22,653 nucleotides of DNA. It comes from JAAYYM01 sp964483395 (GTDB lineage Bacteria > Bacillota > Clostridia > Lachnospirales > Lachnospiraceae). Below are positions 1 through 7,534 of this stretch, one piece after another. Both the position numbers and the translations under genes were made by a program. The stretch spans positions 1 through 22,653 of the forward strand of contig CAZABT010000033.1 in the NCBI GenBank assembly GCA_964483395.1. Reading direction: 5' to 3'. The notes below the pieces were generated by a model. The model had not been told where the DNA came from. It worked only from the letters and a program-made list of their open reading frames with translations, and did not search any database. Within the stretch, counting starts at the first letter, position 1; each line of letters opens with the position of its first letter.

Positions 1-156
1 CGGAGCAGGTACTCCGTTAACAACGTCAGCATATGTCAGTATGCATGAGAGGATGGATCGGTATATAACCGCTGCATCAAGCCGGGTGGCACCGCAGGAG
101 TATAGTAAATATAGCTCTTGTCCCAGTAACAATTCATTGGGACAGGAGCTTTTTTT
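1..156 (+). promoter_or_regulatory. T-box riboswitch leader, 3' part (upstream of trpB2)
   Basis: The conserved T-box core GGGTGGCACCGCAGG lies at 84-98. A small CGGT/ACCG hairpin of the stem III kind precedes it. It is followed by a strong intrinsic terminator: AGCTCTTGTCCCA (113-125) pairs with TGGGACAGGAGCT (138-150) with one G-U pair, then a run of T (150-156). In this family an uncharged tRNA binds the leader and its acceptor end stabilises an antiterminator made with the T-box core, so transcription continues. Stem I with the specifier codon lies outside the window, so the cognate amino acid cannot be read. Trp is inferred from the downstream gene only. Confidence 0.9.
113..156 (+). terminator. 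T-box attenuator terminator before trpB2
   Basis: A 13-bp stem (113-125 with 138-150) with a 12-nt loop is followed by seven T residues. It sits directly after the T-box core and is the regulated terminator of that leader, about 90 bp ahead of the trpB2 start. Confidence 0.9.
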
Positions 157-247
157 GTGCGATCAGCAGAGAAGAAACCGTAATCCGAAGCTGCTTATCA
201 ATCGTAGAACTCCACGTCCCTCAACCAGCGAAAGGAGCGCGAAAGAA

Positions 248-1624
248 ATGAAAGAAACAACGAAGATTCCGTACAAAATTTACCTTGAAGAGAGTGAGAT
301 GCCGAAGCAGTGGTATAATGTTCGTGCTGATATGAAGAACAAGCCGGCACCGCTCTTAAATCCGGCAACTCATCAGCCGATGACTTTTGAAGACCTGCAG
401 CCGGTTTTTTGTGATGAACTTGTAAAGCAGGAATTAGATGATACAGATGCATACATTGATATTCCGCAGGATATCAGAGATTTCTATAAGATGTACAGAC
501 CGTCACCACTTGTCAGAGCATATTGTCTGGAAGAAAAACTGCAGACACCGGCAAAGATTTATTACAAATTTGAGGGAAATAATACAAGCGGAAGCCACAA
601 GCTGAATTCCGCAATTGCGCAGGCATATTATGCAAAGCAGCAGGGACTCAAGGGTGTAACGACGGAAACCGGTGCGGGTCAGTGGGGTACAGCACTTTCC
701 ATGGCATGTTCTTATTTTGATTTGGACTGTAAAGTATACATGGTCAAGGTATCTTATGAACAGAAGCCATTCAGACGTGAGGTGATGCGTACCTACGGCG
801 CAAGTGTTACACCGTCACCATCTACGACAACTGAGGTCGGCAAGAGAATCCTCGCAGCACATCCGGGAACGACAGGCTCCCTTGGCTGTGCAATTTCGGA
901 AGCGGTAGAGGTTGCAGTTGGAACAGAGGGTTACAGATATGTGCTTGGCTCTGTATTGTCACAGGTATTGCTGCATCAGTCCATCATCGGTCTGGAGTCC
1001 AAGATTGCCATGGATAAATACGGTATTAAGCCGGATATCATCATTGGCTGTGCAGGTGGCGGTTCTAATCTGGGCGGCTTGATTTCTCCGTTTATGGGTG
1101 AAAAACTCAGAGGTGAGGCAGATTACCGCTTTATCGCTGTAGAACCGGCTTCCTGTCCGAGTCTGACACGAGGCAGATATGCATATGATTTCTGCGATAC
1201 CGGTATGGTATGTCCTTTGGCCAAAATGTATACGCTGGGCAGTGGATTTATCCCTTCGGCAAACCATGCAGGAGGTTTGCGTTATCATGGTATGAGCTCT
1301 ATTCTGTCACAGCTGTATGATGATGGCCTGATGGAAGCACGCAGCGTAGAACAGACAGCAGTTTTTGAGGCGGCTGAGCAGTTTGCAAGAGTAGAGGGCA
1401 TCCTTCCTGCCCCGGAGAGTTCCCATGCAATCAAGGTAGCAATTGATGAGGCATTGAAATGTAAGGAAACAGGAGAAGAAAAGACAATTCTTTTTGGTCT
1501 GACCGGTACCGGATATTTTGATATGGTGGCATATGAGAAGTTTCATAATGGAGAAATGATGGACTATATTCCGACAGATGCAGACTTACAGGCTGGCTTT
1601 GACGGACTGCCCAAGATGGATTAA
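248..1624 (+). CDS. trpB: Tryptophan synthase beta chain, TrpB2 type
   Basis: A 458-aa PLP enzyme that condenses indole with serine to give tryptophan in the cytoplasm. Visible motifs: the Schiff-base lysine K118 in N-T-S-G-S-H-K-L-N, the catalytic Glu in E140-T-G-A-G-Q-W-G, and the phosphate-binding loop G-C-A-G-G-G-S-N at about 267-274. The long N-terminus and the SHKLN and GQWG forms point to the TrpB2 (TrpB-like) subfamily rather than the TrpA-coupled TrpB1 of about 400 aa. No trpA is adjacent, so an indole-salvage role is plausible. The ATG at 248 is chosen because AAAGGAG (231-237) sits 10 nt ahead and the protein aligns from there; the frame opens earlier, at 41, but that part is inside the T-box leader. 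Control is by the T-box leader just upstream. dpaA follows after 68 bp. Confidence 0.95.
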   Translation: MKETTKIPYKIYLEESEMPKQWYNVRADMKNKPAPLLNPATHQPMTFEDLQPVFCDELVKQELDDTDAYIDIPQDIRDFYKMYRPSPLVRAYCLEEKLQTPAKIYYKFEGNNTSGSHKLNSAIAQAYYAKQQGLKGVTTETGAGQWGTALSMACSYFDLDCKVYMVKVSYEQKPFRREVMRTYGASVTPSPSTTTEVGKRILAAHPGTTGSLGCAISEAVEVAVGTEGYRYVLGSVLSQVLLHQSIIGLESKIAMDKYGIKPDIIIGCAGGGSNLGGLISPFMGEKLRGEADYRFIAVEPASCPSLTRGRYAYDFCDTGMVCPLAKMYTLGSGFIPSANHAGGLRYHGMSSILSQLYDDGLMEARSVEQTAVFEAAEQFARVEGILPAPESSHAIKVAIDEALKCKETGEEKTILFGLTGTGYFDMVAYEKFHNGEMMDYIPTDADLQAGFDGLPKMD

Positions 1625-1634
1625 GTAGTGTGGA

Positions 1635-1662
1635 ACCGCCTGTTGTATTCTGTCATATGATA
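1635..1662 (+). promoter_or_regulatory. Candidate sigma-K promoter for dpaAB
   Basis: AC at 1635-1636, a 17-nt spacer, then CATATGATA at 1654-1662, which fits the sigma-K pattern AC-N16/17-CATAnnnTA as recalled from Bacillus subtilis. It lies 30 bp ahead of the dpaA start and its Shine-Dalgarno. In B. subtilis the orthologous spoVFAB operon is transcribed by sigma-K in the mother cell, so position and motif agree. The motif is short, so chance occurrence is possible. Confidence 0.55.
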
Positions 1663-1692
1663 CTATATAGAAACCAGAAGGAGGGAAGCATC

Positions 1693-2628
1693 GTGTCGCC
1701 AATTAAAAAGGTAGGAGTGATCGGTGGTGACCGGAGACAGTATTATATAGCAAAGCAATTGCGGGATCAAGGCATTGATGTCATGCTTTATGCGGTGGAG
1801 GATGCGGTCGGACTTTCTGAACAGGGCAGGAATCCGCACGTAAAGACGGCCGGAAACATGCAGGAATTTATGGAATATGCTGAGATCATCATCGGCCCTG
1901 TTCCATTTTGCAGGGACGGAAACTGTATTTATGCGGCAAACAGTACCGGAACAATGGATATGTCAATCTGCGCAGGCGGTCTGGATGAATTTTGCGGGTA
2001 TATAGATCAGAAGCATATTATTTCAGGAGGGAATCTTCCGGCTCAGGTACGCAAGGCTGCGGCAGAACAACAGGCTGAATGCTTTGATTTTATGAAAGCA
2101 GATCAAATTGCAACTGAAAATGCCGTAGCAACCGCAGAAGGTACAATTGCGGAGGCAATTTGTGAGAGTGACGGGAATCTGAACTGCAGTCGCTGTATTA
2201 TATTTGGCTACGGAAGGTGTGCCAAGGCATTGGCGGAGCGGCTGAATGGAATGAAGGCATATGTTACGATTGCTGCCAGAAATGAAATGCAGCTACAGGG
2301 AGCGAGAAATAAAGGTTATGAAACCATCCGGCTGTCACAGTTATTCGATGGTAATTCTCAGGTAACCCAGCCGTTGAAGGAAGCGGATTATGTTTTTAAT
2401 ACCATTCCCGCACCTGTAATCACCCATGATGTATTGGTGTTACTGAATCCGAATACACTGATTATAGACATTGCCTCCAAACCGGGCGGCACGGATTTTG
2501 CAGAATGCAGGCGTCTGGGAATTCCGGCAAAGCTGTCGCTTGGAATACCCGGTCGGTATGCCGCAAAAGCATCTGCCGAAATCCTGTTGCGTGCCATGCG
2601 GCACTTGCTGTTCCCTCCTTTCGAATAA
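1693..2628 (+). CDS. dpaA: Dipicolinate synthase subunit A
   Basis: A 311-aa Rossmann-type protein (SpoVFA family). With DpaB it oxidises dihydrodipicolinate, a lysine-pathway intermediate, to dipicolinic acid, which fills the spore core with calcium and gives heat resistance. Visible: an N-terminal G-V-I-G-G-D-R-R-Q-Y start typical of DpaA, and a second nucleotide-binding loop I-I-F-G-Y-G-R-C-A-K-A-L near residues 168-180. The length is slightly above the usual ~300 aa. The GTG at 1693 is chosen because AAGGAGGG (1678-1685) is 7 nt upstream; the frame is open from 1630 but no ribosome site precedes that ATG. dpaB follows 19 bp later, so the two are cotranscribed. A sigma-K-like promoter sits just upstream. 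Confidence 0.95.
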   Translation: MSPIKKVGVIGGDRRQYYIAKQLRDQGIDVMLYAVEDAVGLSEQGRNPHVKTAGNMQEFMEYAEIIIGPVPFCRDGNCIYAANSTGTMDMSICAGGLDEFCGYIDQKHIISGGNLPAQVRKAAAEQQAECFDFMKADQIATENAVATAEGTIAEAICESDGNLNCSRCIIFGYGRCAKALAERLNGMKAYVTIAARNEMQLQGARNKGYETIRLSQLFDGNSQVTQPLKEADYVFNTIPAPVITHDVLVLLNPNTLIIDIASKPGGTDFAECRRLGIPAKLSLGIPGRYAAKASAEILLRAMRHLLFPPFE

Positions 2629-2647
2629 GTAAAGGGGAAAGGATCAT

Positions 2648-3241
2648 ATGCAATTAGACGGAATTAACATCGGAATAGCCATAACCGGTTCTTTTTGCAC
2701 ATTTGATAAAATAAAATCTGAAATCATTCATCTTGTAGAAAAGGGAGCAAATGTGCTCCCGAATTTTTCTTTTCATGCAGCGACCATTAACACGCGTTTT
2801 GGTAATGCCTCTGAATTTGTCAAGGAAATTGAGAAAATTACCCAAAACACAGCAGTACGTACGATTGAAGATGCTGAACCGCTTGGACCGAAGGGACTGG
2901 TGGACATTATGATCATTGCACCGTGCTCAGGAAATACGTTGGCAAAGCTGAGCAACGGAATTACCGATACGCCGGTACTCATGGCAGCAAAAGCGCATAT
3001 TCGGAATAATAAGCCGCTTGTGATAGCAGTATCGACCAATGATGCGCTGGGCTTGAATCTGAAAAATATAGGAATGCTGCTCAATACAAAGGGAATTTAC
3101 TTCGTTCCGTTTGGGCAGGACAACAGCAGTGGGAAGCCGAAGTCTATGATTGCGGTGACGGATATGATTATTCCGACATTAAAGCTGGCATTGGACGGTA
3201 TTCAGATACAGCCGATCATACACTGCCCGAATATGAAATAA
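2648..3241 (+). CDS. dpaB: Dipicolinate synthase subunit B (flavoprotein-like)
   Basis: A 197-aa protein of the SpoVFB / flavoprotein (UbiX-Dfp-like) fold, the partner of DpaA in making dipicolinic acid in the mother cell. Visible: N-terminal I-G-I-A-I-T-G-S-F-C of the flavoprotein fold, the central I-I-A-P-C-S-G-N-T-L-A-K-L motif near residues 90-103, and the family-typical T-D-T-P-V-L-M-A-A-K-A-H segment. Length matches the family (about 195-200). The start has a GGGGAAAGGAT ribosome site. It is the last gene of the dpaAB pair; a hairpin lies directly after it. Confidence 0.95.
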   Translation: MQLDGINIGIAITGSFCTFDKIKSEIIHLVEKGANVLPNFSFHAATINTRFGNASEFVKEIEKITQNTAVRTIEDAEPLGPKGLVDIMIIAPCSGNTLAKLSNGITDTPVLMAAKAHIRNNKPLVIAVSTNDALGLNLKNIGMLLNTKGIYFVPFGQDNSSGKPKSMIAVTDMIIPTLKLALDGIQIQPIIHCPNMK

Positions 3242-3249
3242 GAACAGAA

Positions 3250-3289
3250 TGAGACTGGCAGGAGACATAAAAAGTCTTCTGCCAGCTCA
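3250..3289 (+). terminator. Hairpin after dpaB, probable terminator
   Basis: CTGGCAGGAGAC (3255-3266) pairs with GTCTTCTGCCAG (3274-3285) with one G-U pair and a 7-nt A-rich loop. TGAG/CTCA extends the stem past a bulged A. The T tract after it is weak (GATTTTACTAT), so termination may be partial. Confidence 0.65.
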
Positions 3290-3330
3290 GATTTTACTAT
3301 ATTCTATTATGATCTTACCCGTTCAAGCAG

Positions 3331-3359
3331 TTGTGCTGCGCCTGACATTGTGATACTAT
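3331..3359 (+). promoter_or_regulatory. Candidate sigma-A promoter for the PAS kinase gene
   Basis: TTGTGC at 3331-3336, a 17-nt spacer, and TACTAT at 3354-3359 preceded by an extended -10 TG (3351-3352). It lies 47 bp ahead of the start at 3407. The -35 is poor; the extended -10 is the main support. Confidence 0.4.
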
Positions 3360-3406
3360 TAAAAAAGAGATATAGGGTGTGATTGTCCTGTTTTTGGAGA
3401 TATAAT

Positions 3407-4183
3407 ATGGAGCAGATTACCTTTCAGCAGATGCGTGCAATTATGGAAAATGTAAACGGAGGAGTTACAGCGGTGCTTGTCAGAGGTGGCGTACCCGTTT
3501 TTTTGTACTCTAATGACCACTATTACCGACTGCTTGGCTATACAAGGGAACAGTTTGCGGCAGAGGTAAGGTCTGCCTTTGATCTGATATATGAAGAGGA
3601 CAGAGAAGCAGTGATTCAGCAGACCTTGCAGGCCAGCCAGCACTATGAGAACTTTATCTGTGAATACAGGGCTGTGCGGCGTGACGGCAGTATTGTCTGG
3701 ATGCGCAGTCATGTTTCAATCACAACACTTCCCGGGATAGATGAGCCGGTTCAGCTTGCAGTCGCAAATGATATTTCCAAACAGAAGGATGCAGAACAAA
3801 AAGAACGTGAAGCTGTAGAGCAGCAGAAAAAGATGCTGGAGAATATGCCGGGAGGTGTGGGCATCTACTATTTCCATCATGATAATCGACTGGAACTGGT
3901 CTATTTGAACGAGGGCTACTACTATTTGATTGGGACAGAGCGAGAGCAGAGGCAGGCTTACGTAGGCTTGACAACGCTGAATGCAGTACATCCTGATGAC
4001 GCCGAACCCTTGCTTCAAGAAATCAGAACCGGGATTGAAAAAAGCAGGATCATCAGTTTGGATATACGGATTCTGTGTGAAGATCATCAGTACAAGTGGG
4101 TCAATATTAAGGCGAAGGTTGCGGCCAAAACAGAGGAGAAATATACTTTATTTGTATTTTTTGCTGATATAGATCAATTATAA
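3407..4183 (+). CDS. N-terminal PAS-PAS fragment of an interrupted hybrid sensor kinase
   Basis: 258 aa from the ATG at 3407 (GGAGA 7 nt ahead) to TAA at 4181-4183. It holds two PAS_3-like sensor domains, about residues 15-130 and 145-258. Each ends with the familiar fold, seen as W-M-R-S-H-V then A-V-A-N-D-I-S-K-Q in the first and W-V-N-I-K-A-K then V-F-F-A-D-I-D-Q-L in the second. A coiled linker (E-Q-K-E-R-E-A-V-E-Q-Q) joins them. No signal peptide or TM segment is seen, so it would be cytoplasmic. The frame continues without further stops into the kinase ORF, so this is most simply the front of one ~1050-aa protein broken by one nonsense codon. If the stop is real, it could survive only as a free PAS protein. 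Confidence 0.8.
   Translation: MEQITFQQMRAIMENVNGGVTAVLVRGGVPVFLYSNDHYYRLLGYTREQFAAEVRSAFDLIYEEDREAVIQQTLQASQHYENFICEYRAVRRDGSIVWMRSHVSITTLPGIDEPVQLAVANDISKQKDAEQKEREAVEQQKKMLENMPGGVGIYYFHHDNRLELVYLNEGYYYLIGTEREQRQAYVGLTTLNAVHPDDAEPLLQEIRTGIEKSRIISLDIRILCEDHQYKWVNIKAKVAAKTEEKYTLFVFFADIDQL
4181..4183 (+). other. In-frame TAA that splits the PAS hybrid histidine kinase
   Basis: The TAA follows D-I-D-Q-L. The same frame then reads on as T-T-Q-L-R-L-A-A-T-N-G-A-V-E-I-A-S with no stop until 6559. No frameshift is needed to join both sides. One substitution would turn the codon into Lys, Gln, Glu, Tyr, Leu or Ser. Confidence 0.85.
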
Positions 4184-4396
4184 ACAACGCAGCTGCGTCT
4201 GGCTGCGACAAACGGAGCAGTTGAGATTGCCAGTAAAAATAACGGGATTTCATTTTGGATTTATCATATTGATGATGAACTTATTTCCTTAGATCTGCAG
4301 GATGCTTCACCACTTGGATACCCACATGAGATTCCGAATGCACAGGGGTACTTTGAAACGGGAGAGATCGTTTTTCCTGATGACAGAGCAGCGTTT

Positions 4397-6559
4397 ATGG
4401 AAATGTACCAAAAGCTGCGGGATGGGGTGGAAAATTGTGATTGTACAGCTCGTTTGATGAATCTGAAAACGGGAAAATATGAATGGCAGCATACGTTTTA
4501 CACACGTCTGCACCATTCAAGCTATGTCGGTCGTGTGGCCATTGGATTTGCAATTAATGTTGATCTGGAGCAGGAAAACAGACAGCGGTATGAGCGTGAG
4601 CTGCAGCTGCGGCAGGAGATGATCAGCAATTCCATTATCTATTATCAGATCAATCTTTCGACGGGCATGATAGAAGAGTTTTATTCAAGATACCATGATA
4701 TCAAGGGTATCAGTTCCAATACACATGTAAATGAGGTGTTGCGGCAGCAGGTGCTTGCCAATGTCATGCCGGAGGACAAAGAAAGGGTTTACAATGCAAT
4801 TTTCAAGGATGCACTGATCAAAGCCTACAGTCGTGGCGAGACGTCTGTCACCGTTGTATATAGGAGACATCTGCCGGGTATCGGAGTGCGCTGGCTGAAA
4901 GCGCTGGCTACGATCATGGAACGTCCAAGTACAGGAGAACTGATTGCGTTTGTCCACAGTCAGAATATTGATATAGAAAGAAAGGATCAGCTTGCCATTG
5001 AGAGCATCATGGATGAAGAAATAGAATATGTTGTTCTTCTGAATGTTCACAGTGGTCTGGCACATTTCGTACAGGTAAAGGATTTTGTCGGACTGAAGCC
5101 GCATCAGGTATTCTGTTTTGATCCTAAATATGAAGAAATCATACGGTGTCAGGTGATGGAGGAGGATCAGGCAGAATGTGAGAAGTTCTTTTTGATGAAG
5201 CATCTTGTAAAGAAGCTGCAAAAGGAAAAAATCATTAAGATTACATACCGGATCAAAAATTCGGACGGATGTATTCTGCGTAAAAAAACAAGAGCCTTTT
5301 ATTTGGATGACACACGGGAAGAAATTGTGCTGATTCGCCGTGATATTACAGATCTGTATGAGGAGGAACAGCGGCAGAAGCAGCGTTTACAAAGTGCCGT
5401 AGATGCGGCTGTTGAGGCAAATCATGCAAAAAGTGATTTTTTATCGCGTATGAGTCATGATATGCGGACACCGTTAAATGCAGTTCTTTCCTTTTCAGAT
5501 TATGAGATGATGAAGGGTGTATCGGAAGACCAGCTGAAAGTTTATCTGGAGAAAATTCATGCATCAGGAGAGTATTTGCTTGGAATTATCAATGACGTAT
5601 TGGATGTATCTAAGATAGAGCAGGAAAAGATGGTGCTGCATCCGACCCCATATTCTTTAGACGAATTTGTAGAGAACATTAATACGGTAATCGGTTCCCT
5701 ATGTAAGGAGAAAAGAATAGAATTTTTGATTGACGTCAGTGAGGTTCCGAATCGGTGGATCAAAGTGGACAAAATTCGATTCAATCAGATCTTTATCAAT
5801 CTGCTTTCCAATGCCGTAAAATTTACGCCCGGTGAAGGAAAGATAGAGTTTATTGTAAAACCATACTCCGAAGTACGGACTGCCGGCTTGCAGATGCAGT
5901 TCGAGGTCAGGGACAACGGAATCGGTATGTCTCCCGAGTTTCTGCCAAAGGCATTTGAGAGCTTTGCTCAGGAATATCATGAGGATGTTTCAGAAAGGAC
6001 GCAGGGAACGGGACTGGGCTTGACCATTGTCAAGGAAATCATTACTTTGATGGGTGGTACAATTTCTGTAGAGAGCACACAGGGAAAGGGAACAAGTTTT
6101 ACAGTGATACTCCCGCTTCTATATACGGAGCCGCCTGCAGCTGCAGAAAATTTTTCGGATACGGAGAATTCGCTTGAGGGAAAACGGATACTATTATGTG
6201 AGGATAATGAACTTAATACAGAGATAACCGTCACACTGCTTGAAAAGCAGGGCTGTATTGTCGAGTGTGCAGAGAATGGAGAGCAGGGACTTGAAATGTT
6301 CCAAAGCTCCAAAGAGGGATATTATGATGCAGTTCTGATGGATATCCGTATGCCGGTCATGAATGGACTGGAAGCAACGAAGGCCATTCGAAACAGTGGC
6401 CATTCAGATGCGGCAAAGATACCGATCATTGCAATGACAGCAGATGCTTTCAGCGAGGATGAACAGATATCAAGCGAGGCCGGTATGAATGCACATCTGT
6501 CAAAGCCTGTTGAACCGGAGAAGGTTTTTGAAACGCTCAAAAGGGTGATGCGGAAATAG
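4397..6559 (+). CDS. Hybrid sensor histidine kinase/response regulator, C-terminal part
   Basis: 720 aa counted from the first in-frame ATG; the coding frame really opens at 4184, right after the TAA, and that stretch (…N-G-I-S-F-W-I-Y-H-I-D-D…) is the front half of a third PAS domain. Further PAS-like regions follow. HisKA phosphoacceptor: M-S-H-D-M-R-T-P-L-N with His at 5456-5458 (residue 354 here, 684 in the joined protein). ATPase: N box F-I-N-L-L-S-N-A-V-K-F, G1 D-N-G-I-G-M, G2 G-T-G-L-G-L. Receiver: C-E-D-N-E near the start of the domain and phospho-acceptor Asp in V-L-M-D-I-R-M-P (codon 6341-6343). It would pass phosphate from His to its own receiver; no HPt domain or DNA-binding domain is present. 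No ribosome site fits the 4397 ATG, and starting there would cut a PAS domain in two, so independent translation looks unlikely. Confidence 0.85.
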   Translation: MEMYQKLRDGVENCDCTARLMNLKTGKYEWQHTFYTRLHHSSYVGRVAIGFAINVDLEQENRQRYERELQLRQEMISNSIIYYQINLSTGMIEEFYSRYHDIKGISSNTHVNEVLRQQVLANVMPEDKERVYNAIFKDALIKAYSRGETSVTVVYRRHLPGIGVRWLKALATIMERPSTGELIAFVHSQNIDIERKDQLAIESIMDEEIEYVVLLNVHSGLAHFVQVKDFVGLKPHQVFCFDPKYEEIIRCQVMEEDQAECEKFFLMKHLVKKLQKEKIIKITYRIKNSDGCILRKKTRAFYLDDTREEIVLIRRDITDLYEEEQRQKQRLQSAVDAAVEANHAKSDFLSRMSHDMRTPLNAVLSFSDYEMMKGVSEDQLKVYLEKIHASGEYLLGIINDVLDVSKIEQEKMVLHPTPYSLDEFVENINTVIGSLCKEKRIEFLIDVSEVPNRWIKVDKIRFNQIFINLLSNAVKFTPGEGKIEFIVKPYSEVRTAGLQMQFEVRDNGIGMSPEFLPKAFESFAQEYHEDVSERTQGTGLGLTIVKEIITLMGGTISVESTQGKGTSFTVILPLLYTEPPAAAENFSDTENSLEGKRILLCEDNELNTEITVTLLEKQGCIVECAENGEQGLEMFQSSKEGYYDAVLMDIRMPVMNGLEATKAIRNSGHSDAAKIPIIAMTADAFSEDEQISSEAGMNAHLSKPVEPEKVFETLKRVMRK

Positions 6560-6577
6560 GTCGGATAAGTCTACATT

Positions 6578-6619
6578 CCCCGTGTGTATCATATATTTAG
6601 GTAAGTGATACATACGGGG
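6578..6619 (+). terminator. Hairpin between the hybrid kinase and the deacetylase gene
   Basis: CCCCGTGTGTATCA (6578-6591) pairs with TGATACATACGGGG (6606-6619), 14 bp with one G-U pair and a 14-nt loop. The following GATTCTTGCG is not a clean T tract, so it may be a weak terminator. Its 3' arm contains the GGGGGA that is the only Shine-Dalgarno-like sequence for the ATG at 6633, so folding could also hide that site. Confidence 0.5.
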
Positions 6620-6632
6620 GATTCTTGCGTAT

Positions 6633-7451
6633 ATGGAACATAATCAACAACAGGAGGGTGCAGGCCGGGATGAAACGATCAGGGAATGGACACCCTCCGA
6701 CAAATGGAAGATCGGATTGATTCTGGTGTGCGGTTTACTTGCAGTATTGGGTGCTGCGCGTCTGATACCGGAATCGGTCACGGTCAGCAATAGTGTAGAC
6801 GGACGTGAACTGCCAATTTATTGTGTACAGACGGATCAGAAGGTAGTTGGACTTTCCTTTGATGCAGCATGGGGTAATGAGGACACCGGGCAGATCCTTG
6901 CAATTTTGAAGAAACATAATGTACATGTCACGTTTTTTATGACAGGAGGTTGGGTGGAGGCGTATCCGGAGGATGTTAAAATGATTCTTGAGGCAGGCCA
7001 TGATTTGGGTAATCACAGTGAAAATCATAAGAATATGAGTCAATTGTCTGATGATGAGAATCGAGAGGAATTGATGAAGGTGCATCAAAGGGTCAAGGAG
7101 CTGACTGGTTATGAAATGGAATTGTTTCGCCCGCCTTATGGAGACTACGATAATGCTGTCATTCAGGTGGCAGCAGACTGTGGTTATTATACATGTCAAT
7201 GGTCCGTGGACAGTCTGGACTGGAAAAATTATGGCGTAGAACCGTTGATCAAGACGGTCTGTGAGCATAAGAATCTGGACAATGGAGCGATTATCCTGAT
7301 GCATAATGGCGCGGATTACACGGCAAGTGCACTGGATACGGTTCTTACACGGCTGAAGGAGCAGGGATATTCCATCCTACCATTGTCGGAACTGATTTTG
7401 CGTGAAGATTATCATATGGATCATACGGGAAAGCAGATTCCCAATCAATAA
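6633..7451 (+). CDS. Membrane-anchored NodB-type polysaccharide deacetylase (PdaB-like)
   Basis: 272 aa. Residues 26-45 form one TM anchor; the NodB domain (about 68-262) would face outside. Such enzymes remove acetyl groups from N-acetylhexosamines, often in peptidoglycan. Motif 1 is S-F-D77-A-A-W-G-N-E-D84, the clostridial variant of T-F-D-D-G, keeping the catalytic Asp but lacking the usual second Asp. Motif 2 is N-H128-S-x-x-H132 (metal), motif 3 is R166-P-P-Y-G, motif 4 is D-S-L-D-W, motif 5 is I-L-M-H224-N-G. The DAAWGNED type is common in sporulation deacetylases annotated PdaB, which suits a spore former, but the role is inferred. The ATG at 6633 is the only start that retains the anchor; GGGGGA 11 nt ahead is a distant ribosome site lying inside a hairpin arm. 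Confidence 0.88.
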   Translation: MEHNQQQEGAGRDETIREWTPSDKWKIGLILVCGLLAVLGAARLIPESVTVSNSVDGRELPIYCVQTDQKVVGLSFDAAWGNEDTGQILAILKKHNVHVTFFMTGGWVEAYPEDVKMILEAGHDLGNHSENHKNMSQLSDDENREELMKVHQRVKELTGYEMELFRPPYGDYDNAVIQVAADCGYYTCQWSVDSLDWKNYGVEPLIKTVCEHKNLDNGAIILMHNGADYTASALDTVLTRLKEQGYSILPLSELILREDYHMDHTGKQIPNQ

Positions 7452-7462
7452 AATTTGCGGCC

Positions 7463-7490
7463 TGAGGGGAGATCGGTTTGAGGGAAGATC
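7463..7490 (+). repeat. 12-nt direct repeat, 16-nt period
   Basis: TGAGGGGAGATC (7463-7474) and TGAGGGAAGATC (7479-7490) match at 11 of 12 positions. They lie between the deacetylase stop and the T-box leader. No function is recognised; a tandem protein-binding site is possible. Confidence 0.5.
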
Positions 7491-7534
7491 AAAAATAATG
7501 CTTGCATATTCTATAAAACTATGATAGCATTTGA

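Noticed and set aside
41..247. In-frame extension of the trpB2 reading frame to an ATG at 41
   Set aside because: This stretch is the T-box core and terminator. A good ribosome site (231-237) serves the ATG at 248, and the protein matches the family from there.
4205..4230. Possible restart of the kinase after the TAA at an ATT codon (in G-A-V-E-I-A-S) behind GGAG
   Set aside because: ATT starts are very rare, and starting here would drop the helix before the third PAS domain. A nonsense codon in one gene is simpler.
6590..6597. CATATATT as a sigma-E -10 for the deacetylase gene
   Set aside because: No fitting -35 at 13-15 nt upstream, and the site is the loop side of a hairpin.
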